Positions 1-8,220 of a stretch of DNA of 11,758 nucleotides are shown in pieces. Within the stretch, counting starts at the first letter, position 1; every line of letters starts with the position of its first letter. The position numbers and the translations under genes are program-made. The DNA lies in assembly GCA_002751075.1 (NCBI GenBank), contig NAOQ01000018.1, forward strand, positions 12,175 through 23,932, given 5' to 3'. The notes beneath the pieces are model-generated. The model did no database searches and had not been told where the DNA came from. It worked only from the letters and a program-made list of their open reading frames with translations. This DNA is from Ichthyophonus hoferi. Lineage: Eukaryota; Opisthokonta; Ichthyosporea; Ichthyophonida; Ichthyophonidae.

Positions 1-124
1 TGTATGTAGTATATGTATGTAGTATAGTGTATGTAGTATAATGTATGTAGTATAGTGTATGTAGTATAATGTATGTAGTATAGTGTATATAGTATAATGT
101 ATGTAGTATAGTGTATATAGTAAA
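1..124. repeat. 14-bp minisatellite, alternating dimer, runs off the left edge
   Basis: About nine tandem copies of a unit close to rTGTATGTAGTATA fill the left edge. From 27 on, units begin alternately with G and A, so the true period looks like 28 bp. The later copies change TGTATGTA to TGTATATA. It lies upstream of the first visible UGGT exon, presumably in an intron, and continues outside the window. Confidence 0.9.
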
Positions 125-178
125 ATGTATGCGTTTCATCTCATATGTTTATTTGTATAAGTAAATAGAGTATCTTAG

Positions 179-3087
179 CTTGTATGAGGTGTATTTGAAA
201 GTGTGTTCATATCTGACCATCCTATCATGTATAGGCCGTTGTTATGAGGGCCAAACGCCTACAAGTGGTCTGCAACTCAATCTAGGTACTCGTACCCAAT
301 CACATATCACTGATACCATAGTCATGTACAACTTGGGATACTTCCAGGTAGGTCTCTGTTCCAATCCCATTATTGCACTCTTAATGTAAATAGTCATATT
401 TGGAAGTGTTGTATCATTGTTATAGCACCTATTTTTTTAATTGGTAATTATTTTTAAAATGTAAATTAACCCAATTAGGCGTGTCTACACAGTATATAGT
501 ATCAAAATTAACCCTAAAATGGATTTGATTATAATAATATTTTATTTCTCATGATATCTCACTGACCAATCAAACTATTTCATCAGCTCAAGGCCGGGCC
601 TGGCCTATGGCGATTGGCTATAAGACCAGGACGCAGTACAGATCTCTACACGCTATTGGATGGGACTACATGGAAATACGTGGCGCTTAGATCCTTTACC
701 TCTCCACTGAATCATCTACAGGTACTATATATATATATATATATATATACAATATAATAATACAATAGTATAATAATATAGAGTTGTGTTGTAGTGTGAC
801 TCTGGCTCACTGCGTCGTTTTCTATTTATTTTTCTACTTATTTTGTTATATTAATTATAGAATATGGTTTATTTTGATAAAATAGAATATTCATTGTGAT
901 TCTATGTTTCTGCTAGATTATATGCCTATATATGGCATTAATGTACAAAAGCAATACTAACATATGATTGATGTAGCTCAAGAAAGTGGCAGGAATGGAG
1001 TCTGAGACCCTATTACAAGCCCAAAAATCATCCAAGGAAAAGAAAGATATCAAAAAGAAAGCGAAAAAGAACAAGACAAAGGGGTTATGGGATTCCTTGA
1101 AAGGGTATGAAATATTTATTGATTTCTCTTACTCGGATTTCACACCTTGTGTCTATATCTAATGCAGTTGTACATACTTACCTATGTTACCTATATATGC
1201 ATACATTCAATTACACATTTTCTTTTTCTAATCTCCCTCTCTGTCCCCATATATACACCTTTATATATCGAAATGAACTTATATATATATATATACGTAT
1301 ATAAATATGCAAGCATATATACATATATAACCCTACACCCTTATACCTACAGGCTAATAAGTAAGGAAGAGGCAGAGGAAGACGTTAAAGAGGTACAAGA
1401 TGAGAGAGAGGTGATCAATGTGTTCTCATTGGCTTCAGGTCATCTGTATGAAAGGTTTATGTCACTTATGATCTTGTCTGTGGTAAAGAATACCGAGGCC
1501 AGGGTAAAATTCTGGATTCTAGAGGGTCCTATGTCACCTAAATTTAAGGTGCGCTGCCCCCCACTCATATCTTTTCTTTATATTTTATTTAATTGATTCA
1601 TTTGCATGAATTACCTTTTCTCCCCGTACGTGTACGTATTATTTAGATTGGTGATTAAAATTAAAATTCAAATTTGCAATTACAGTCTAGACTTATCCTA
1701 TTTAGTAATTAAGTATTTAAATGATTATAGTAAATTGTTATGGTTATGATTGACACTTGTGTATATGTCCGTGTGTATTGGTGTATCTGAATTGTGTACA
1801 TATACCCTATTAGTCCATATATGGGTATATGAAGGTACTCGTATGTGTCTGTTGATGTTTATTTATTTAATTATGCCATTAACATTAGGAATGCCAATAA
1901 CCCATATATCTATCGCTCTTTGATAATTATAGCAATACATTTATAAAATACTACGTATATATTGCATTTCTTATTTTAACACGTGGCCCCAACAGGAATT
2001 CTTGCCTTTTATGTCTAAAAAATATGGATTTGACTATGCCTTTATTAGTTATAATTGGCCCTTCTGGTTACGTCACCAGACTGAGAAACAACGAATCATC
2101 TGGGGGTATGTATATCTATATATAGTTCGCGGCTTTAATGGATTTTGGAGCATGACCCATGACTAATATTATTATGATATTGACACTATGACTATACGAT
2201 GTACACAACCATAACCGCCTACTTACAGATGAGCAATAGTACAATATGTATATGATGATTTCAGATTGTTTTGCTACTTTGTCTGTGTAGCATGAATGGT
2301 TCTGTTTAACAACATATATATATATAAGTATACTAGGTAAGACTTGAAGCACTTTCTTATCATAAAATTCTCGGATATACACATATATACATATATAAAT
2401 ACTTTCATGCTTATACATTGGCATGATATTCCTCCAGTTATAAGATTTTATTCCTGGATGTCCTGTTCCCATTGGATGTTAAACGGGTTATCTTTGTTGA
2501 TGCCGATCAGGTATTTTACCTTCCTCTATATTTCTGATATTTTCTTATCTGGCTTTATTATTCATTGTTATGTAATTAAATTACCATTTTGGGATGTTGT
2601 TTTGTTTATATTATATCAGAGGGTCTATTAAAAGGAGACTTGAAAAATTAAAACTGTCGTATTTTTAGGAGTTTACATACCTACCATATAGTTTATATTT
2701 TATCTATTTGAGTTACATAAGATGTATTTAAATAGCATTGGGCTTGATAATTGGCTGATTAAAATTGCCTTTATGAGGTCATGGCTTTCGGATTGATTAG
2801 AAAATTATTACTAATTAATTATTTAAAATATACTGTATCCATTTAAATAAGAGTTGTATAACGAATAAAGCAAAAATTATCAGGTATATTTTGATTTTTG
2901 TTTACCTATTGATGTTGATAGAGTATTATGACAAGGTTATATTTAATCCCAACATTGTGACCAACTTCAACAAACCAGTCCAAAATTAATATTTTAGTAT
3001 TTTAATAATACATTGACTCTGTAGGTTGTACGTCCTTGAGTATAATGATTGGTGTAATTATATCAGGATTGCTATATGTTAATAATA

Positions 3088-3121
<34 letters not shown>

Positions 3122-5015
3122 GTATTTGTATAATAGCGATAGTTCTAAACCAACTATTCTGATGTGCATTCCATTATATGTTCGCGTATCAACCATTGGC
3201 TAATATTAAATATAATCCAATAGAATATCAACAATATACAACATAGTCTGATAGTCAGCTATGCTATTTTGAGTGGCATTGGATGGCATGAACCCATAGT
3301 ATTATAAATATTGTGTTGAATTACTATTTAATATAATATAATGTCTTATCGTGATTGGTGCCACCAACATGCCCACATATCCTGTTACATTATATTGAAT
3401 TAATATTGATTATAATGTGATTTTCCCATTGGGCCTATTAATATACAGATCGTGCGTGCTGACCTAATGGAGCTAATGAACCTAGATCTACAAGGTGCTC
3501 CGTATGGTTACACTCCTTTCTGTAATGACAGGCCAGAAATGGCCAAGTATAAGTTCTGGGATCAGGGTTATTGGCACCAACATCTCAATGGAAAACCTTA
3601 CCATATTAGGTATGTGGTGACGTCATATTGCAAAGATAACCGGCGGGGAATAATAATAACAGGAAATGTTATTAGCTCGTTAAATGTACTTTTATATATT
3701 ATAGGGTCAAAATGTGGTCCTTTGGTTACAGATAGAAATGGACTAGTATTATTGGCTGTATGTATGTTTGTTTGCATATATGGTATGTATGTATATATAT
3801 GTAAGAAAGCCTATCTTCCCTCTAGCAACCAGGGAGATCTATATATGCATTTATCTATCTACCTACTCACACTTACCTACCCAACCTACCCTTGTAGTGC
3901 CCTGTATGTAATCGATCTAGTACGCTTCCGCCAGATGGCCGCAGGAGATATGCTTAGAGCCCATTACCACACACTCTCCAGGGACCCTAATAGTCTCGCC
4001 AATCTAGATCAGGTACTTACGTCTCCTACTATGTTGATTCTATTGGAACCTATCTTTAGCAACAATTTTGTTTTTAATTGGGGCTCTGTCTTTTTACCCT
4101 AATTATCTCATTATTTTTTTATAGTTTTATATTTTATTTTACATCTTATTTTATATCTCCCTATCTTATCTCCTCTGCTTTGACTAAGTATATTCCATAT
4201 CCTACATGCACCAGACATGCCTTAAAACTATATTATACCCTTCATGCATATATTTATTGAAGGAATATTAATGTGGTGCTATACCTATGTAATTTACACA
4301 GGACCTTCCTAATGATATGCAACACAACCTACCAATCTTCTCCTTACCTCAAGAGTGGCTGTGGTGCGAAACCTGGTGTAGTAATACAATCAAGGGAAAA
4401 GCCAAAACTATTGACTTGGTCCGTCCCATGCTTTCTCTCTCTAGCCCTCTCCTTCTTTGTATTCAACACTTTCTTTCTATTATATACTTCAATCTTTATT
4501 TTCTTTACTGACACTAAATATACTATACTATACCGTATTAGACTATACTCTATTATAATGTACTATATATTGCTGCGGCCCTATATGTGGTGCGTTGCTT
4601 CACGGTATACGTCGTACCTGCATCTAAATCCCAATACATAACATACACACGATACTATACTTTGGTATAAAGGTATAGATAACTAGACCATTTGGTTGTC
4701 ATGGTTGTTATCCTGTTTTATATTTCTCTTGTCATTGTGTTGCATTTTTCCTAAGCACAAGAAAGGGTATATACCAAATGTATTATATACACTATAGACT
4801 ATCTTTTCTTTTGCTTCTTCCTCTCTCTCTATTACCTCCTAACCATACTATAATCGCTACAGTGCAACAATCCTGAAACGAAAGAACCCAAACTTAAAGC
4901 AGCCGTACGCATTGTATCCGAATGGGTAGACTACGATAATGAAGTGACAGCGCTTAGAGATGGTTTTGATGCTGCGCTGGCCGAGCAAAGAAAGAATATT
5001 CATGAGGAACTATAG
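179..5015 (+). CDS. UGGT: UDP-glucose:glycoprotein glucosyltransferase (UGGT), C-terminal part, 10 exons, 5' end outside window
   Basis: UGGT adds one glucose to N-glycans of misfolded glycoproteins in the ER lumen, sending them back to calnexin/calreticulin. Exons by eye: 179 (or 235)-347, 587-721, 977-1104, 1353-1548, 1996-2105, 2438-2510, 3449-3609, 3898-4012, 4302-4418 and 4863-5015; all junctions keep frame. Exons 1-2 ([20 protein letters not shown], then LKAGPGLW) match the end of the sensor part. Exon 3 is a lysine-rich linker ending in GLWDSLKG. Exons 4-10 form the family GT24 domain: [36 protein letters not shown], the metal-binding DADQ (end of exon 6), [38 protein letters not shown]. 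About 450 residues are present of the roughly 1500 usual for the family. The protein ends in HEEL, an HDEL-like ER retrieval signal. Most donors are gtatgt-like; the exon 9 donor is gtccgt. The first exon's 5' edge is uncertain. The symbol is generic; which paralogue this is cannot be told. Confidence 0.95.
726..749. repeat. (TA)12 microsatellite next to a splice donor
   Basis: A pure TA run begins four bases into UGGT intron 2 (722-976), just after the donor GTAC. The rest of the intron is plain AT-rich sequence. Confidence 0.9.
1280..1294. repeat. short (TA)n run in UGGT intron 3
   Basis: A TA run with further TATA-rich stretches up to about 1330. It lies in intron 3 (1105-1352), upstream of the acceptor at 1351-1352. 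No other content was recognised in this intron. Confidence 0.75.
1549..1995 (+). other. UGGT intron 4
   Basis: This is a 447-base GT..AG intron (donor gtgcgc, acceptor ccaacag). It is AT-rich and has no repeat array. Only a very weak resemblance to exon 4 was noticed around 1805-1880, and it is not claimed. Confidence 0.8.
2106..2437 (+). other. UGGT intron 5
   Basis: This is a 332-base GT..AG intron (donor gtatgt, acceptor cctccag), needed to read TGG GG|T TAT AAG across the junction. The open frames on both strands here are AT-rich and low in complexity, and no separate gene is supported. Confidence 0.8.
2884..2931 (+). pseudogene. possible relic of UGGT exon 6
   Basis: After an acceptor-like ATCAG, the frame reads [15 protein letters not shown] followed by a stop. 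This compares with exon 6 [16 protein letters not shown]: the D, P, DV and RV positions agree and hydrophobic positions are kept, with one residue missing. The match is short and hydrophobic-rich, so chance is a real alternative. Confidence 0.35.
3088..3121. repeat. (TA)n microsatellite in UGGT intron 6
   Basis: About 17 TA units are interrupted by one TACA. The run is nearly self-complementary and could fold into a hairpin. Confidence 0.9.
3275..3391 (+). pseudogene. possible relic of UGGT exon 7
   Basis: At 3347-3391 the frame reads [15 protein letters not shown]. Exon 7 has [14 protein letters not shown]. The nine bases CACCAACAT and a preceding ATTGG are shared. About 60 bases upstream, GGCATGAACCCATAG resembles exon 7 GCTAATGAACCTAGA. 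The order matches the real exon but the spacing is about 28 bases shorter. It lies just before real exon 7. Chance is possible. Confidence 0.4.
4419..4862 (+). other. UGGT intron 9
   Basis: This is a 444-base intron between LWCETWC...KTIDL and CNNPETKEP, in phase 0. The donor is GTCCGT, a poor match to the GTATGT-like donors elsewhere in the gene; the acceptor is gctacag. The interior is AT-rich with loose TACTATA motifs at about 4520-4560 and 4640-4680. Confidence 0.85.
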
Positions 5016-5051
5016 GATGGTACGATATATATGTATCATATACCTCTGAAT

Positions 5052-5165
5052 GTGCTGGACTATGTGCTGGCCTAGTGGGCGACAGCAATGGCACTGTATA
5101 ATACACTACAGATATATACATTGCTACCATTACTACCTATCTACTGGCATATCGCACTATGCTCT
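5052..5165 (+). pseudogene. doubtful relic of UGGT exon 8
   Basis: The segment from GTGCTGGAC to CACTATGCTC can be laid along exon 8 (3899-4000) with gaps. Shared patches in order are GTGC, CTAGT, AATGGC/GATGGC, AGATAT and CCATTAC. It begins 37 bases after the UGGT stop and would lie in the 3' UTR. It gains some weight from the clearer exon 9 and 10 relics further on. No open frame is kept. Confidence 0.25.
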
Positions 5166-5197
5166 TTATTAGTGCGATAAAGTTAGATAAAGTTATA

Positions 5198-5203
5198 AAT
5201 AAA
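5198..5203 (+). terminator. candidate polyadenylation signal of UGGT
   Basis: This is the first AATAAA after the UGGT stop codon, about 180 bases downstream, and would give a 3' UTR of roughly 200 bases. Confidence 0.45.
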
Positions 5204-5361
5204 GGATCATTCGAACTGTCCAATACCTGCGTAATGTCATCGGGATCTTTCTATTAGCATGATACACACTCTATTATTATACTTGCCGCCATAATGTGGT
5301 GTATATTATTAATGTATTGTATTGGATATTAGTCGTGCAAATGACTATACGGTATAGAAAC

Positions 5362-5406
<45 letters not shown>
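5362..5406. repeat. (TAT)15 microsatellite
   Basis: A pure trinucleotide run of 15 units lies about 75 bases before the decayed UGGT exon 9 copy. The tyrosine run it would encode is not part of any supported gene. Confidence 0.95.
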
Positions 5407-5407
<1 letters not shown>

Positions 5408-5481
5408 GACTGTATCTATCCTTAATAACGAAACAATATTTCCTAACTAGGTTATGTATCAAATCAGGGCCACGTATTGAT

Positions 5482-5703
5482 TGGTGTAGTAATAATAACC
5501 AAGGCAAAGCTAAAAGTTTTGATCTTGTTAGTCCGGTTCTCTTACCATTTCCCTCGCTTCCCTTTCCTTTTTATTCTTTTTCTATTATCTATTATAATTC
5601 TCAACAAGATAGAATAAAAATGAGGTATGCCCCTACTATCCAGTGCTGTACTCGAACCAATGAAGCCAATAGGTTAATTTTTAATATGAAAAATAATTGG
5701 TAA
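5482..5703 (+). pseudogene. decayed copy of UGGT exons 9 and 10
   Basis: Bases 5482-5526 encode WCSNNNQGKAKSFDL, compared with [15 protein letters not shown] at the end of real exon 9. Ten of 15 residues agree, and about 33 of 45 bases agree, including 13 in a row at the start. It is followed at once by GTTAGT, a good donor. After about 117 bases, CCAG precedes TGC at 5644, where real exon 10 also begins with TGC. The next residues CCTRTNEANRL can be aligned with [11 protein letters not shown] using small gaps, then degenerate to a stop at 5701. Both pieces are in the same frame and the same phase 0 as the real exon 9/10 junction. The catalytic LWCET block and the HEEL end are missing. The copy kept an intron, so it came from genomic DNA and not from mRNA. 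Confidence 0.65.
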
Positions 5704-6334
5704 AGTGTGGCCTATACTGATATGTTTAGTGGAATATGATTGATGGAAAAAGGTTTTTGTAAAAAGGTTTCAGTTGGTGATTCGTCCAAATAATACCTCA
5801 TAATATATGTATATAGCATTCGGTGGATGATGATTGGATAGGATAACAAGAATCATTTTCATTTATTGATTACTATTCACTGAGTTTTATGCATTCCAAT
5901 GATAAATTACTAATTTATATATCAGATTCTTAATTGATCCATTAAATTGAAAATAAAAGAAAATAAAAAATTAAATATAATATGCAATAATATTTATATA
6001 CCAGCATATGAATATAGAGATATACGCAATGGAGGTCGTACACATACATCCAAATGATACTGTAGCAGCATATCTTATGTTATATTATGCTCTGTTATGT
6101 TAAATTATGCCATATGATGTTTATTATACAGTACTGTATTACATTATTCATTTATATCATATTATACTTTATTTGGTAATATTGTACTGTGATTAGATTT
6201 ATATTTTCAGATGTAAACATGTAAACATTAACTTGCTTTTGCAATGGCATACATACTATTATAGCTATATTCTATAATTATACTTATAGCGGAGCTATGT
6301 GAACTTATACATATATAAGCTAAACTATATGGAC
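5704..6334. other. AT-rich intergenic stretch between convergent genes
   Basis: No gene was recognised. It holds loose TTATGT/TTATG repetitions at about 6065-6130 and the probable 3' UTR of the minus-strand TMEM242-like gene. A 24-codon open frame near 6030 (MEVVHIHPND...) has nothing to support it. Confidence 0.6.
6168..6173 (-). terminator. candidate polyadenylation signal of the TMEM242-like gene
   Basis: TTTATT on the plus strand is AATAAA on the minus strand, about 160 bases past the stop at 6335. A second one lies at 6120-6125. Confidence 0.4.
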
Positions 6335-7297
6335 TTAAAACATATCTTCTAAATCCTTTAAATCTTCTTCAAGACACACAGAACTATTGTTTGTCTTAGC
6401 CAGTCTTCCTATATCTTTGACCTGTATTGGACAGAGTTCAGTTGAAAGGATAAGCAAGTGTATAACATGAGGAGAACATCATGTTAATATGAGCATGTAT
6501 GTGTGTCTGTAAGTAGGTAAGTAGGCAGACATAAATATGTGTACGTATGTATATATAGGAAGAAGGTAGATAGGTAGGTAGGTGTGGATGTCATTACCGT
6601 AGAGAGAGGAGTCTATATACGGATATAAGTATTGCTTTGCAGTTTATTCACCTGACTATATATACCGTAATTTTTTGTAGCCCTTTTATATGGGGAAAAA
6701 AATATATATTATCAGTTGTTATGATGGAATTTGACACCTAATATTATGTATTTGTTGGTTGTATGTATACATCGAGATAGAATGTATAAATTTGAAATCT
6801 AAAATAAGAACATAAAAGCAAACTTAATTAAAATTAAATTTAACATTTAAATATCAGTGCCCACCCACCTCTCGTACCCCCAAGCCCCATAATATCGCAC
6901 CAACCACTAAGCCAAAACCACCAGTAGCATATATAGTAGCATAACCAATAGCCCTAACCGCCAGCCGCCTTATTTCTTTAGGATCAATCTCTTCTTTCTC
7001 TTTTAACTCGTACATATTTTCTTCCATCCCATTGAATTTGACTACATCCACGCCCGTAAGGCTGTTATTCCTGTATACAATAGTATTCTGTAGAGTTGGT
7101 TTATTTGTACATGTTTTAATATAAGGCGGTTTCTTTATTTTCCTGACGCTGGTTACACCTATACCAAAACCAAGGACTAGTAAACTACCCCATATTAACA
7201 GAGCACTTTTGTAGCCAATTAATGTGTTCATCTCTTCCACTTGACTAACATCTCCCGCTCGGACGTCTACTGTATTGTTAGAATTTGTCATTTTCAT
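6335..7297 (-). CDS. TMEM242-like two-helix membrane protein (probable mitochondrial assembly factor), 2 exons
   Basis: Exon 1 is 7297-6869 and exon 2 is 6421-6335, joined in phase 0 across a 447-base intron (donor GTGGGT, acceptor AATACAG). The product is 171 residues; human TMEM242 has 141. Helix 1 is at about residues 31-49 (SALLIWGSLLVLGFGIG), followed by a basic VRKIKK patch and a polar middle that is longer than usual. Helix 2 is at about 117-139, in the family signature AVRAIGYATIYATGGFG...LGV, which compares with ALRALGWGSLYAWCGVG...LGV recalled for human TMEM242. Exon 2 gives VKDIGRLAKTNNSS and an acidic end, LEEDLKDLEDMF. Known for the family: a mitochondrial inner-membrane protein linked to ATP synthase c-ring assembly with TMEM70. 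That role is inferred here. The first ATG is at 7297 (a second at 7291). The frame is open further upstream without another ATG. If the intron is kept, the protein ends VREVGGH. Confidence 0.8.
6500..6590. repeat. degenerate GTAG/GTAT-rich simple sequence
   Basis: Loose tandem GTAAGTAG, GTATGTAT and TAGGTAGG units lie within the intron of the minus-strand TMEM242-like gene. On the transcribed strand they read as CTAC/ATAC pyrimidine-rich sequence upstream of the acceptor at 6422-6423. Confidence 0.7.
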
Positions 7298-8220
7298 GCT
7301 ATAGTTATATTTATTTTCAAGTGAATTATTTATTGTTTCGGGCAAACTTTGCCAAAATAATGAAAGCCTTGATTTCTCTACGAACCGGCAAGTAAATCTC
7401 TATGTGCTTTTCTCTATAAAACTACAAATATACGGCCACATAAAACATATTGTATACTAAAGAATCTAAATATATATAGTTAAATTATTGTAAATAGTTG
7501 TTTGATATAGGCGTGTTAATCACTATTCTCCCTAGACTCAATAGACCCCCTTTATGAATATTACTAGTTTCTTCAAATATACTTACTAGGTAAATATTTA
7601 CATATTATCATATTTTCCCTATAGGCAATAAGTATATAACTGTACTTTATACAATTTTTCATTTGAAACATAGACCTATCCATAAAATAAAAAATTTACA
7701 AACAAGTATTCACTGTATTAAACATATATACCATTAACAAATTTATTAAAACCTTTTAAAGTCAGGGCCAAAATCCAGCTGAAACCAATAAACAAGATTT
7801 ACATCACTGATCTATAACCAATGACCAGGCGGATTATGTAGGCTGGGGACCGTTATACACTACAACAAACTTTGATATAACTTTGAAGCGTGTTTATGTT
7901 ATAACTTAAGCGTTTAGTTATTATTGTTTAAGGTTAGTCTTTTGGTTGTTATGTAAAAGGTTTGAAAATATTTCTTTTATTTAACTTGTTGCTGAAGGGA
8001 ATGCCTTTGTTTTAAGTTTGCTAATTACATTTTTAATATGAATATTTACCGCCCCTTGTCTTCGTTATTCTTTTAGATAGTAACATTTAATATATTTTTA
8101 TATATTATTTGTTATATAGAGTGTTTGTGATAGATAGAAAGAAAACTATATACCAAGTATATATAATACCTTACCATTTAACGTATTTTGACCCAGAGAT
8201 CCGGAGAGCATTCAGACAAG
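7298..8220. promoter_or_regulatory. shared intergenic region of divergent genes with paired CCAAT boxes
   Basis: These 923 bases separate the start codons of the TMEM242-like gene (-) and MCM7 (+). No coding sequence was recognised. A less AT-rich patch at about 7760-7860 contains two CCAAT boxes on the plus strand, at 7785-7789 and 7818-7822, 33 bases apart, followed by CAGGCGGATT. An imperfect direct repeat (AAGCGTGTTTATGTTA, then AAGCGTTTAGTTATTA) lies at about 7886-7925. A bidirectional promoter is inferred, not shown. Confidence 0.4.

Larger units (their letters stand above)
2511..3448 (+). other. UGGT intron 6, unusually long, with possible exon relics
   Basis: At 938 bases this is at least twice as long as any other UGGT intron in the window (239-447). 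It contains a TA microsatellite at 3088-3121 and two stretches that resemble exon 6 (2884-2931) and exon 7 (about 3275-3391) in the same order and strand. No expressed coding sequence is supported in it. Confidence 0.75.

Noticed and set aside
1805-1880. [11 protein letters not shown] resembling UGGT exon 4 [11 protein letters not shown]
   Set aside because: It needs a gap and lacks the following KFW block. Hydrophobic peptides from AT-rich DNA match easily.
2116-2472. 118-residue open frame on the minus strand
   Set aside because: It overlaps UGGT intron 5 and exon 6, has low-complexity composition from TATA runs, and has no family resemblance.
2671-2733. Acceptor-like TTTTAG followed by [11 protein letters not shown], resembling UGGT exon 5 [12 protein letters not shown]
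   Set aside because: Only scattered residues agree and the long conserved QTEKQRIIW part is absent.
4575-4640. MWCVAS...LHLNPNT in UGGT intron 9, resembling the exon 9/10 junction LWCETW...LCNNPET
   Set aside because: It needs a large gap and shares only short words; gapped matching of this kind can be found almost anywhere.
5296-5481. Open frame with a 15-tyrosine run
   Set aside because: The run is a TAT microsatellite; only the part from 5482 on shows similarity to a protein.
7298-7345. Upstream extension of the TMEM242-like protein from a TTG codon
   Set aside because: There is no ATG in the extension; the first ATG at 7297 is the simpler start, though an unseen upstream exon cannot be excluded.
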